From positions 434,001-498,000 of the forward strand of contig CAWETL010000006.1 of assembly GCA_963812085.1 (NCBI GenBank): a stretch of DNA of 64,000 nt, given 5' to 3'. Below, piece after piece: positions 1 through 9,358 of this stretch (its first letter is position 1; each line of letters opens with the position of its first letter). The notes under the pieces are model-generated. The model ran no database searches, had not been told where the DNA came from, and saw nothing but the letters and a program-made list of their open reading frames with translations. Source of the DNA: SPDF01 sp963812085. Its GTDB lineage: Bacteria; Gemmatimonadota; Gemmatimonadetes; Gemmatimonadales; GWC2-71-9. Made by a program: the position numbers and the translations under genes.

Positions 1-542
1 GTCATCCGGTCGAGTACCCGTACGTAGATGAACGCCCCGAGAAACCCTCCCAGGTGCGCGAAGTGGGCGATCCCGTCTCCCGAGCCGCCAAATCCCGAGA
101 CCAGCGAAAACACCGTCATGCCGACCACCAGCCATCGTACCTCGATCGGCAGCACCCCCCAGATATGGAACACCTCGCGCGGCCAGTAGTGCGCATAGGC
201 GAACATCACGCCGTAGACCGCGCCCGAGGCCCCGATCACGCCGATCATCGGGTTGGTGAACGAGAGCAGGCCTCCCATCACGCCGCTGGCCAGGTAGAGC
301 CCGAGGAAACGCCGGCCCCCGAATCGCGCCTCGACCCGGGGACCGAAGATGTACAGGGCCAGCATGTTGAAGAAGATGTGGCCGAGGCTGCCGTGGAGGA
401 ACATGTAGGTGACGATGGTCCACGGGCGACTGAGGAACAGAGCCGGCACGAACATGAACAGGTCGCCCAGCCCGGGCACGACCAGGGTCAGGACGTACAT
501 CACCGCGTTGAGGAAGAGCAGGCGGGCGACCCAGGGTGTCAT
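1..542 (-). CDS. Rhomboid-family intramembrane serine protease (3' end beyond window)
   Basis: About 180 residues are visible; the C-terminus lies beyond base 1. Rhomboids cleave substrates inside the membrane with a Ser-His dyad. The read protein begins MTPWVARLLFLNAVMYV and shows the family hallmarks: the HGSLGHIFFNM segment in the second helix, the catalytic serine motif GASGAVYG near residue 106, and the catalytic histidine in AHFAHLGG. Hydrophobic helices separate these motifs. The ATG at 542 overlaps the stop of the upstream SRPBCC gene (ATGA), implying translational coupling. This is the last visible gene of a minus-strand run starting with the lipoprotein at 1545. Family assignment is secure; the substrate is unknown. 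Confidence 0.9.
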   Translation of the reverse strand, partial: MTPWVARLLFLNAVMYVLTLVVPGLGDLFMFVPALFLSRPWTIVTYMFLHGSLGHIFFNMLALYIFGPRVEARFGGRRFLGLYLASGVMGGLLSFTNPMIGVIGASGAVYGVMFAYAHYWPREVFHIWGVLPIEVRWLVVGMTVFSLVSGFGGSGDGIAHFAHLGGFLGAFIYVRVLDRM

Positions 543-1006
543 GCAGCCTCGAGCAGGAGCCGGCGGACGGCGTCGGTGCGATAATGGAAGATCCGGTCGA
601 GCTGGCGGCGGACGAGCGGATGCACCAGCCGGCCGAACGGGCCGAACGGGAGGCGATATCGCACCTCGTCGTCGATGCGCGTGCCGGCCGGCGTTTCGGT
701 GAAAGTATGCCGATGAATCCACTGGGCGTAAGGGCCCCGGAGCTGGACGTCCTCGAACTCGAAGGGTGGGTTCCACCGGGTAATCTCGGTGCGCCAGCGC
801 ATCGGGACGCCGTGCAGCCGGATCCGGTAGTCGATCAGGGCCCCGCTTCGCATCGGGATCGGCTGGGGGGAGAGGATCTCGAAGCCGAGCCCGGGCGGAG
901 TGATCCGCCCGAGGTTGGCGGCTTCGGCAAAGAACGCGAAGACCCGCGGCCGGGGCAACGGAATCGTCAGGGTCGCGGCGAGGACCCGCTCGGAGGTATT
1001 GGGCAT
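539..1006 (-). CDS. SRPBCC (START/Bet v 1-like) family protein
   Basis: 155 residues starting MPNTSERVLAATLTI at the ATG at 1006, preceded by a GGAGG ribosome site about 5 bases upstream. The SRPBCC fold is recognised from the pattern LPRPRVFAFFAEAANLGRIT, then GALIDYRIRLHGVPMRWRTE, and a C-terminal amphipathic helix. The aromatic WNPPFEFEDVQLRGPYAQW stretch is typical of the ligand-binding cyclase/dehydrase subgroup. Such proteins bind hydrophobic ligands in a deep cavity, and no catalytic residues can be assigned. It overlaps the rhomboid gene by four bases, so the two are probably made together. Specific function is unknown. Confidence 0.75.
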   Translation of the reverse strand: MPNTSERVLAATLTIPLPRPRVFAFFAEAANLGRITPPGLGFEILSPQPIPMRSGALIDYRIRLHGVPMRWRTEITRWNPPFEFEDVQLRGPYAQWIHRHTFTETPAGTRIDDEVRYRLPFGPFGRLVHPLVRRQLDRIFHYRTDAVRRLLLEAA

Positions 1007-1047
1007 CTGCCTCCTACCCCCGAGGAGCCCTGCCGGGTCCGGCGGAG

Positions 1048-1545
1048 CTACTTGGCCGGTCCGGTCGTCACCGAGGTGGTGGGCGGTGCGTTGTCGCTGT
1101 TCCAGGTGTCGAACTGCGTGAGCCAGGTTCCGTTGACCTTCTTCCACGCGACCAGGTACTTCCCGTTGTCCTCGAAGGCGGTGCCGTCCGGCCTGGGGAT
1201 GCTGGTCTTCCACGTGCCCTCCTCCACCGCCAGGTCTCCCGAAGCGGCCACCACGATGGTGACCGGGGTGACGACGAAGGTGGCCTTGAGCGGCTCCAGG
1301 CCGGCGATCATCTGTTCGAGGAACGCCGGGCCGGTCTGCCGGCCCTGGTTCGGCGGCAGGAGGACGGCGTCCGGGGCATAGATCGCGGCGACGGCGGAAT
1401 CGTTGTAGGCCGCAACGGCCGCGTTGAAGGCGGCCACCTGGGCGCGAATGGCCTGCTCCTCCGCCGCGACGTCCACCTTCGGGGCGGCGGGCTGGCAGGC
1501 GGCGAGCGAGGCGAGGAGCGAAAGAGCAGGAGCGAGGCGGCGCAT
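1048..1545 (-). CDS. Lipoprotein with SnoaL/NTF2-like (DUF4440) domain
   Basis: 165 residues. The start at the ATG at 1545 (MRRLAPALSLLASLAAC) is chosen because it gives a classic lipoprotein signal with Cys17 as the lipid anchor and has a CCGGAG site upstream; a longer in-frame reading adds about 49 residues with no export signal. The mature part has the cone-shaped NTF2/SnoaL pattern: an N-terminal helix (EEQAIRAQVAAFNAAVAAYN), then DSAVAAIYAPDAVLLPP, and C-terminal strands ending KVNGTWLTQFDTW. This is the DUF4440 type, often a small-ligand binder or steroid-isomerase-like enzyme. It is 41 bases upstream of the SRPBCC gene on the same strand and divergent from the DUF1080 gene. Confidence 0.75.
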   Translation of the reverse strand: MRRLAPALSLLASLAACQPAAPKVDVAAEEQAIRAQVAAFNAAVAAYNDSAVAAIYAPDAVLLPPNQGRQTGPAFLEQMIAGLEPLKATFVVTPVTIVVAASGDLAVEEGTWKTSIPRPDGTAFEDNGKYLVAWKKVNGTWLTQFDTWNSDNAPPTTSVTTGPAK

Positions 1546-1694
1546 GCGAACTCCGGGGAGGAAAGTGAAGCGGAAAAAATGCACCCGCCGGCCTCCCCAC
1601 ACCAGTACCCGGCGCTTGCCAAGCCGCCGAGCGGGTGCGAACATATCCGGAACCACGACTCCGCTCCCCCCTGCCACTTTCAGGTGAGACACCG

Positions 1695-2404
1695 ATGACC
1701 CACCCGACGGCTCCGCGCGCTCTCCTGGCGTTCATCCTCTTCGGCGCCGCCGCCGCCCCGCTCCGGGCGCAGGAGCCTGCCCCCAACACCCTGACGGCGG
1801 CGGAGCGCTCGGCGGGGTGGCGGCTCCTCTTCGACGGCACCACCACCGCGGGATGGCGCGGATATCGGATGACGACCATGCCATCGGGCTGGCAGGCCGT
1901 GGCCGGCAACCTGACCCGCGTGGGCCCGGCCGCGGACATCATCACGGTCGATCAGTACGCCAACTTCGAGCTGTCCATCGACTGGCAGATTTCGCCGAAG
2001 GGCAACAGCGGCATCATGTACCGGGTGACGGAGGCCGACAGCGACAGCTACCAGACCGGCCCCGAGATGCAGGTGCTCGATGACGCCGGTCAGCATGACG
2101 GCCTCTCGCGGCTGACGGCCGCCGGATCGGTGTACGGCCTGTACCCCGCACCGGAGGGCCTTGTCCGGCCGGTGGGGCAGTGGAACCAGGTGCGCATCGT
2201 GGTCAAGGGGAACGACGTGGAGCATTGGCTCAACGGCACCCTGGTGGCGCACTACGTCCTGGGCAGCCCCGACTGGAATGCGCGGGTGGCCAAGAGCAAG
2301 TTCGCCCAGTGGCACGGGTTCGGGAAAGCCAAGGAGGGATACATCGCGCTGCAGGATCACGGCGCCTGGGTGGCGTATCGCAATATCAAGGTTCGGGTGC
2401 TGCC

Positions 2405-2408
<4 letters not shown>
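1695..2408 (+). CDS. DUF1080 (3-keto-disaccharide hydrolase-type) exported protein
   Basis: 237 residues. The ATG at 1695 gives a Sec signal (MTHPTAPRALLAFILFG...PLRAQ) with cleavage after the Ala-Gln region near residue 25. The mature chain is one concanavalin-like jelly roll of the DUF1080 family: WRLLFDGTTTAGWRGY near the start, then ELSIDWQISPKGNSGIMYRV, GPEMQVLDDAGQHDG and the C-terminal strand GYIALQDHGAWVAYRNIKVR. Family members act on glycosides oxidised at C3 (3-keto sugars). It overlaps the downstream transporter gene (GTGA), which is followed by a Gfo/Idh/MocA gene, so the three likely form one sugar-processing unit in the periplasm and cytosol. The exact substrate is not readable. 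Confidence 0.85.
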
Positions 2409-3640
<1,232 letters not shown>

Positions 3641-3651
3641 CGGATCTCATC

Positions 3652-4992
3652 ATGGCGACGACGCATCCTTCCCGGCGCGACTTCGTGGGCGGCATGACCG
3701 CGGCCAGCGCCGCGTTCACCATCGTGCCCCGGCACGTGCTCGGCGGACCCGGCTACACCGCGCCGAGCGACAAGCTCAACATCGCCTGTATCGGGGTGGG
3801 CGGCATGGGAGAGAACGACGTGAAGGGGGTGTCGAGCCAGAACATCTACGCGCTCTGCGACGTGGACTTGAAGAGCGCCGAGGAGAGCTTCCGGAAGTAT
3901 CCGGCAGCCAAGAAGTACCGGGACTATCGCGAAATGCTGGACCAGGAACAGAAGAATATCGACGCGGTGACCATCACCATACCGGACCACAGCCACGCTG
4001 CCGCGACGATGATGGCGCTCCGGCTGGGCAAGAACGTGTACTGCCAGAAGCCGCTCGCGCGGACGCTCACCGAGGTGCGAACGGTCAAGGCGATGGCCGC
4101 CCGGACCAAGGTGGCCACCCAGATGGGAAACCAGGGCCACACCGGCGAGGGCGTGCGGACGCTCCGCGAGTGGGTCGAGGCCGGCGTGATCGGGACGGTG
4201 CGGGAGGTACAGTACTGGACCAACCGGCCGATCTGGCCCCAGGGGCTGGACCGCCCGCTCGAGCTGTACGCTCCGCCGCTCACGATGGACTGGAATCTCT
4301 GGCTCGGTCCGGCGCCGGAGCGGCCCTACAACCCGGCGTACGCGCCGTTCCGCTGGCGCGGCTGGTGGGACTTTGGCACCGGCGCCCTCGGCGACATGGC
4401 CTGCCACGGCATGGACGCCGCCTACTGGATCCTCGACCTCGGCTACCCCGAGCGGATCATCCCGGAATCCACTGAGCTCTACCTCGAGTCGGCGCCCAAG
4501 TCGAGCCGGGTCGAGTACCAGTTCCCGGCCAAGGGCAAGCGCCCCGCGGTCAAGGTCGTCTGGCGGGACGGCGACCTCCGGCCGCCGAAGCCCAACGGGC
4601 TGCCGGACACGATGGCCTGGCCGCCAGCCGACATCGGCGGACAGCTCTGGATCGGCGACGACGGGGCCTTGATCGCCGGGATGTACGGTGAGGACCCGAC
4701 GCTGCTCGATCCCAAGCGCGATGCCGAGGTGCGGGCCAACCCGCCGGTGAAGGTCTATGCGCGGTCGAAGGGGGTGTACGACGAGTGGATCGACGCCTGC
4801 AAGGGCGGGCCGCCGGCGCTCTCGACCTTCGACGGCCACGCCGGCGCGCTGACGGAAATGGTGCTGCTGGGCGTCCTGGCCATTCGTGCGGGGCAGACGC
4901 TCGAGCTTAATTCCACGACCGGAGCGGTGACCAACATGACACTGCCGGAGCGGTGGGTGACCCCGGAGTATCGGAAGGGCTGGACGCTCTGA
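3652..4992 (+). CDS. Gfo/Idh/MocA oxidoreductase with Tat signal
   Basis: 446 residues from the ATG at 3652, 11 bases after the permease stop. The N-terminus MATTHPSRRDFVGGMTAASA is a twin-arginine signal, so the folded enzyme with its bound NAD(P) is probably exported. Then follow the Rossmann strand LNIACIGVGGMGEND (about residues 37-51), the family's YCQKPLARTLTE (EKP-like) motif, and the C-terminal dimerisation domain with GALGDMACHGMD, which carries the usual catalytic His region. Members oxidise or reduce sugar hydroxyls or keto groups. In this operon it most likely performs one redox step of 3-keto sugar metabolism, but the substrate is inferred only from neighbours. Confidence 0.9.
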   Translation: MATTHPSRRDFVGGMTAASAAFTIVPRHVLGGPGYTAPSDKLNIACIGVGGMGENDVKGVSSQNIYALCDVDLKSAEESFRKYPAAKKYRDYREMLDQEQKNIDAVTITIPDHSHAAATMMALRLGKNVYCQKPLARTLTEVRTVKAMAARTKVATQMGNQGHTGEGVRTLREWVEAGVIGTVREVQYWTNRPIWPQGLDRPLELYAPPLTMDWNLWLGPAPERPYNPAYAPFRWRGWWDFGTGALGDMACHGMDAAYWILDLGYPERIIPESTELYLESAPKSSRVEYQFPAKGKRPAVKVVWRDGDLRPPKPNGLPDTMAWPPADIGGQLWIGDDGALIAGMYGEDPTLLDPKRDAEVRANPPVKVYARSKGVYDEWIDACKGGPPALSTFDGHAGALTEMVLLGVLAIRAGQTLELNSTTGAVTNMTLPERWVTPEYRKGWTL

Positions 4993-5018
4993 CAACGCTT
5001 CGAAGGGAGTAGGCGTTC

Positions 5019-6344
5019 ATGCCCTGGGACCGGTTGCAGTTCGGCTTCACCGCCACCTTCCACTACCTCTTTCCCCAGCTCACGATGGGGCTCGCGCTCA
5101 TCATCGTGATCCTCAAGTGGCGACAGCTCCGCACCGGCGACGAGCGGTGGGGCCGCGCGGCCCGGTTCTGGGCGCGGATTTTCGGGATCAGTTTCGCGAT
5201 GGGCGTGGTCACCGGGATTCCGCTGGAATTCCAGTTCGGCACCAACTGGGCTGCTTTCTCGGCCTATGCGGGCGGCGTCATCGGACAGACGCTCGCGATG
5301 GAAGGGGTCTTCGCCTTCTTCCTCGAGTCCACCTTCCTCGGGCTGTTCCTCTACGCCGAAGGCAAGCTGAGCCAGCGGGCACACTTCGCGACGGCGGTCG
5401 CACTCTTCCTCGGCAGCTGGATGTCCGGCTACTTCATCGTGGCCACGAACGCCTTCATGCAGCATCCCGTCGGATATGCCGTCGACCCAGCGGGCGCGCT
5501 CCAGGTTTCGGCGCTGGCCACCTACCTCCTCAACCCGTGGGCGCTCTGGCAGTACGCGCACACCATGACCGCGGCGGTGGTCACCGCCTCGTTCGTGGTG
5601 GCGGCCGTCGGCGCCTACTGGCACCTGAGTGGGCATCACCTGGAAGACGCCCGGCTCTTCCTGCGGGTCGGAGTCACCTGCGGGCTCATCGCCTCCGTGC
5701 TGCAGATCATGCCGACCGGGGACCAGCACGGAAAGCTGGTGGCGCGCTACCAGCCAGTCGGGCTGGCGGCGATGGAAGGCCTCTTCGAGGGGCAACCCGA
5801 CGCTCCGCTGGCCATCATCGGCCAGCCGAACGTGGAGGCGGGACGCCTCGAGAACCCGGTCATCATGCCGAAGCTCCTGAGCTTCCTGGCGTACGGCTCC
5901 TTCGGATCCACCGTGCGGGGCCTGAACGACTTTCCGCGGGATTCCTGGCCCGAGAACATCGCCCTGCTCTACTACAGCTACCACATCATGGTGGGCCTCG
6001 GCACCCTGCTGCTGGGGCTCATGGCACTGAGCGCACTACTGCTCTGGCGGGACCGGCTGTTCGAGACCCCGGCGGCGCTCTGGGCGCTGATGCTGGCGTT
6101 CCCGTTCCCCTATATCGCCACGACGGCGGGATGGCTCACGACGGAACTGGGGCGCCAGCCCTGGATCGTCTACGGGCTCATGCGCACGCACGCAGGCGCC
6201 TCGCCCTCGATCAACCAGGGCAACGTCGTCTTCAGCACGCTCGGCTTCATGGGCCTCTACCTGGTGGTCGGCCTGCTCTTTCTCTATCTCGTGGCGCGGG
6301 AACTCGCCCGCGGCCCCCTGCCGGCTACCGGCGGAGACGCCTGA
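5019..6344 (+). CDS. cydA: Cytochrome bd ubiquinol oxidase subunit I
   Basis: 441 residues from the ATG at 5019 with GGGAG upstream. Cytochrome bd oxidises quinol and reduces oxygen to water with high affinity. Heme ligands can be placed by motif: His15 in TATFHYLF (distal heme), Glu95 and Glu103 in MEGVFAFFLEST, His181 in QYAHTMTA and Met324 in SYHIMVGLG. The quinol loop carries PTGDQHGKLVARYQP and is short, as in the cyanide-insensitive (CioA-like) branch; the GRQPW motif of the late helix is intact. Subunit II follows 3 bases later. Its position inside a run of flavoprotein sugar dehydrogenase genes suggests it may be the electron sink for them; that link is inference. Confidence 0.97.
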   Translation: MPWDRLQFGFTATFHYLFPQLTMGLALIIVILKWRQLRTGDERWGRAARFWARIFGISFAMGVVTGIPLEFQFGTNWAAFSAYAGGVIGQTLAMEGVFAFFLESTFLGLFLYAEGKLSQRAHFATAVALFLGSWMSGYFIVATNAFMQHPVGYAVDPAGALQVSALATYLLNPWALWQYAHTMTAAVVTASFVVAAVGAYWHLSGHHLEDARLFLRVGVTCGLIASVLQIMPTGDQHGKLVARYQPVGLAAMEGLFEGQPDAPLAIIGQPNVEAGRLENPVIMPKLLSFLAYGSFGSTVRGLNDFPRDSWPENIALLYYSYHIMVGLGTLLLGLMALSALLLWRDRLFETPAALWALMLAFPFPYIATTAGWLTTELGRQPWIVYGLMRTHAGASPSINQGNVVFSTLGFMGLYLVVGLLFLYLVARELARGPLPATGGDA

Positions 6345-6347
6345 CGG

Positions 6348-7388
6348 ATGGCTGCCCTCTGGTATGCGCTCCTGGCGCTGATGCTCGCGGTGTACGCCGT
6401 GCTGGACGGGTTCGACTTCGGCGTCGGGATCCTCCACCGGATCGTGGCCCGCACCGACGCCGAACGCCGGCAGGTGCTCGCCGCGATCGGGCCGGTGTGG
6501 GACGGCAACGAGGTCTGGCTGCTGGCGTCGGGAGGGATCCTGTTCCTGGCGTTTCCGAAGGCCTATGCTGCCGGGTTCAGCGGCTTCTACCTCCCGTTGA
6601 TGGTCGTGCTCTGGCTGCTGATCCTCCGGGGACTCTCCATCGAGCTCCGCTCGCATGAGGCGCACCCGCTCTGGCGGGCGTTCTGGGACGCCGTCCTGCA
6701 ATTGGCCTCAGCCCTGATGGCCATCGTCCTCGGCGCCGCGCTGGGCAACGTGGTGCGTGGCGTGCCGCTGGACGCATCGGGGTATTTCGGGATTCCGCTC
6801 TTCGCGAGCTTTTCGCCGTGGGGCGCCCCCGGCGTCCTGGACTGGTACACCGTGACGATCGGGCTCTTCGCCTTCGTGATCCTCACGATGCACGGCGCGC
6901 TCTACCTGGTCTGGAAGACGGACGGGGCGGTGGCGGCTCGGGCGCGCGGGATCGCGCGCCTGATGTGGTGGGTGGTCGTGGCGACCGGCGCGCTGGCGAC
7001 GGCACTCACCTGGAAGGTCCGGCCGGGACTCTACGCGATGATCTGGCTCAAGGGCTGGCCGGTAGCCGTGGTGGCGCTGGCGCTGGCGGGGCTCATTGCG
7101 GTGCCCGTGGCGCTCGGCCGGCGGGGAGACCGGGCACCGTTCCTGGGGTCGGCGGTGTTCATCCTGGGGCTGCTCGGTGCCACGGCCGCAGGCGTCTACC
7201 CGGATATCCTCGCATCCAACCTCGACCCGCGGTTCTCCATCACGGCGCAGTCGGCGCAGGCGGGAGCCTACGGGTTGCGCGTGGCGCTGCTCTGGTGGGT
7301 GCCGGGCATCCTGCTGGTCGTGGCGTACTTTGCCCATCTGTTCTGGCGGATTCGCGGCAAGGCTTCGGCGGGCGCCGAAGGGCACTGA
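6348..7388 (+). CDS. cydB: Cytochrome bd ubiquinol oxidase subunit II
   Basis: 346 residues starting MAALWYALLALMLAVYAVLDGFD, the characteristic CydB opening helix with the conserved Asp-Gly-Phe-Asp. The GPVWDGNEVWLLASGG motif near residue 50 and the helix pair ending in the C-terminal FAHLFWRIRG are further hallmarks. Eight to nine hydrophobic helices are visible, as expected for the subunit that supports the heme-bearing subunit I. It is translated from an ATG 3 bases after cydA, an obligate pair. No CydX-like micropeptide can be recognised directly downstream: the next 140 bases hold only a palindromic hairpin and C-rich low-complexity sequence before a convergent gene. Confidence 0.96.
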   Translation: MAALWYALLALMLAVYAVLDGFDFGVGILHRIVARTDAERRQVLAAIGPVWDGNEVWLLASGGILFLAFPKAYAAGFSGFYLPLMVVLWLLILRGLSIELRSHEAHPLWRAFWDAVLQLASALMAIVLGAALGNVVRGVPLDASGYFGIPLFASFSPWGAPGVLDWYTVTIGLFAFVILTMHGALYLVWKTDGAVAARARGIARLMWWVVVATGALATALTWKVRPGLYAMIWLKGWPVAVVALALAGLIAVPVALGRRGDRAPFLGSAVFILGLLGATAAGVYPDILASNLDPRFSITAQSAQAGAYGLRVALLWWVPGILLVVAYFAHLFWRIRGKASAGAEGH

Positions 7389-7433
7389 GGACCAACCCGA
7401 GCCGGCCGATCTGGAGATCCCCATTGCCACACG

Positions 7434-7460
7434 CTGGACCCCGGCTTTCGCCGGGGTGAC
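7434..7460. repeat. REP-like palindromic intergenic repeat, copy 1
   Basis: The element contains ACCCCGGC, a TTTC loop and GCCGGGGT, a near-perfect hairpin, between the convergent cydB and Gfo/Idh/MocA genes. The same 27-base sequence occurs in inverted orientation at 53204-53230. It could act as a bidirectional terminator or be a REP-type mobile repeat. Around it (7389-7529) there is otherwise only a low-complexity GCCCCGCT tract. Confidence 0.75.
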
Positions 7461-7529
7461 GATTGTGGCTGGCGTTCCGCCCCGCTGCCCCGCTGCCCCG
7501 CTGCCTCGCTGCCTCGCTGCCCCGCCTAC

Positions 7530-8771
7530 TTACGGCCTCCACGTGCCCTTTGCGACCTTCGGGACGAACCCATCCAGGCCGCGCGGCGGGAACTTGATCG
7601 TCTTGCCTGATTCGGCGCTCATGTAGGCCGCCATGAGGGTGCGCACCACTTCCACGCCGTCGTCGAAGGTGAGCTTCGGCTCCTCGAGCCCCAGGAACAC
7701 CCGCACGAAATGGCGGTCCTCCGCCTCGTAGCCGTAGGCCATCGGCTCGTTGGCCACCACCGGCATCTGGCCCTGCTCCGCGTTCTGCTTTTCCACCAGG
7801 TCCTCGCCCGCGCGCCCCGTCACTTCCCGGCTGAAGAAGAGCTTGAGCCCGCTGTCGAGGGTGTTCCAGGTCATCGAGTACTCGGGGCCGAGGAGCTCGG
7901 CCGAGAGCCGGAGCCCGGCGCCGACGAAGCTCCACGAGGTGCTGGCCTCGCCGAGCACGGTGTGGCCGTCGCTGGTCTCGAACTCGATGGTGACACTGGC
8001 AAAGTCCTCCGACGGGTGCCGCGCGTAGTCCACCGCCGGGCCCATGCTCTTCTTGAGCCGACGCACGTATTCCGGGCGCGACCACTTGAGGCTCGCGATG
8101 TGGCCGGTCACCGCCACCGGACGCACCGAGGCCCTCGGCGCGCCCGGCTTGGTGAGGAGGTGGCGCACCACCTCGACCGAGTGGCACATCATGTCGTTGA
8201 GCACGCCGCCGCCCTGCAGCTTGCCCTGCCAGAACCAGGGCATGTGCGGGCCGCTGTGCTCCTCGGCGGCACGGGCCAGGTACGGGCGGCCGGTCGTCGC
8301 CGCGCCACGCGCCCAGATCAGCATTCGCCCGTGCTCCACCTGCGGGCTGAAGAGCTGGTTCTCGAGGTAGCCGTGCTTGAGGCCGGCCTTCCGCGTGAGC
8401 GCGGCCACCTGCTTCGCTTCCTTGACCGTGCGGGCCAGCGGCTTTTCACAGGCCAGGCCGAGGAGTTCTCCGCGGCCGCGCAGGATGGTATCGGCGATCT
8501 CTTCCACGTTGGCCACCCGCGCCTGATTGGGCCCGCAGAGCCAGATCGCGTCGATGGCCGGATCAGCCACCATCTCCGCGATCGAGCGGAAGGCGCGCGC
8601 CTTCCCCACATCGAGCTTCCGGGCCAGCGCCGCGGCGTCCTCGGCGTTCTTGCGGTTGGGGCTCCAGACGCCGAGCACGTCGGCGTCCCGCACCCCCTGC
8701 CAGGCCTGCATGTGAAAGCGGGTGTTGAATCCGCTGCCGATGAATCCGACGCCGAGACGACGCTTGGCCAT
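7530..8771 (-). CDS. Gfo/Idh/MocA family oxidoreductase (cytosolic)
   Basis: 413 residues from the ATG at 8771, preceded by GGAG 7 bases upstream. No export signal is present, unlike the paralogue at 3652. The Rossmann fingerprint is GVGFIGSGFNTRFHM near residue 7-20; the family EKP motif appears as LACEKPLARTVKEA around residue 108. The C-terminal domain contains GGGVLNDMMCHSVEV with the conserved His. It is the last gene of the operon GH20 - GMC dehydrogenase - small subunit - this gene. A cytosolic NAD(P)-dependent step, such as reduction of an imported keto-sugar, fits the context, but the substrate is not visible. Confidence 0.9.
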   Translation of the reverse strand: MAKRRLGVGFIGSGFNTRFHMQAWQGVRDADVLGVWSPNRKNAEDAAALARKLDVGKARAFRSIAEMVADPAIDAIWLCGPNQARVANVEEIADTILRGRGELLGLACEKPLARTVKEAKQVAALTRKAGLKHGYLENQLFSPQVEHGRMLIWARGAATTGRPYLARAAEEHSGPHMPWFWQGKLQGGGVLNDMMCHSVEVVRHLLTKPGAPRASVRPVAVTGHIASLKWSRPEYVRRLKKSMGPAVDYARHPSEDFASVTIEFETSDGHTVLGEASTSWSFVGAGLRLSAELLGPEYSMTWNTLDSGLKLFFSREVTGRAGEDLVEKQNAEQGQMPVVANEPMAYGYEAEDRHFVRVFLGLEEPKLTFDDGVEVVRTLMAAYMSAESGKTIKFPPRGLDGFVPKVAKGTWRP

Positions 8772-8782
8772 GCTGGCTCCGT

Positions 8783-9358
8783 TCAGGTGTAGCTGACGCC
8801 CAGCTTCTTGAGCTGGGGCTCGGGGCAACCGGTCCACACCGGCACGACCGTGTTCCCGATGTACTTGAGGTCCTCGACGCCGACCTTGCTCGACCAGTAG
8901 CCGGTGGCGGTCAGGTTCCGGAACTCGTTGAAGAACTTCGCCGCATCCGCGAACGGCGGCTTGGCCTGCTTCGGCCAGGCGATGTCGTCGAGGATCCTCT
9001 TCTGGTCGGCCTCGTCGGCCCGCGAGAAGGGCTTGCCGAATCGCGACCGGGACTCGGTGTCGAGCCAGGCGAGTCCGCTCCGCATCCGGTCACGGTTCTC
9101 CATCTCCTCCACCATCACGAAGTCCATGAACTCGGGCACGCCGGCCGCGGTGGCGCTGGGGCCGCGCGCATCGGCGGGGAGGGTGAGATCGGCGAGCACG
9201 GTGACGGTGGCGTATTCCTCCGGGGTGAAGAATTTCGGCGTGTAGGGCGCGGCGCGGTTGGCGGCCTTCTGGACCGTCTCGGGGCGGCACCCCGCGGCGC
9301 CGGCGGCGAGGGCGACGCCGAGGAGTCCGAGCACCTCGCGGCGCGAGAGGTCGGTCAC
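8783..9358 (-). CDS. Gluconate 2-dehydrogenase subunit 3-like protein (GMC partner)
   Basis: 191 residues. The start is the GTG at 9358, overlapping the GMC stop as GTGA. The N-terminus VTDLSRREVLGLLGVALAAGAAGC resembles a Tat signal with two arginines and a lipobox-like AAGC. The mature domain is the gluconate-2-DH3 type (FFTPEEYATVTVLADLTLPAD, then GVPEFMDFVM). In known complexes this small subunit accompanies the FAD-bearing GMC subunit and carries it through the Tat pathway to the periplasm. Gene order GMC then small subunit matches that role. A second set of the same pair is at 17495-19747. Confidence 0.88.
   Translation of the reverse strand: MTDLSRREVLGLLGVALAAGAAGCRPETVQKAANRAAPYTPKFFTPEEYATVTVLADLTLPADARGPSATAAGVPEFMDFVMVEEMENRDRMRSGLAWLDTESRSRFGKPFSRADEADQKRILDDIAWPKQAKPPFADAAKFFNEFRNLTATGYWSSKVGVEDLKYIGNTVVPVWTGCPEPQLKKLGVSYT

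Noticed and set aside
1048..1692. Longer N-terminus for the SnoaL lipoprotein starting at 1692
   Set aside because: The extension lacks an export signal and has no good ribosome site; the ATG at 1545 gives a lipobox and a ribosome site.
5019..7388. A CydX-like third subunit after cydB
   Set aside because: No short hydrophobic frame with a ribosome site was seen in 7389-7529; the region has a hairpin and low-complexity C-rich sequence only.
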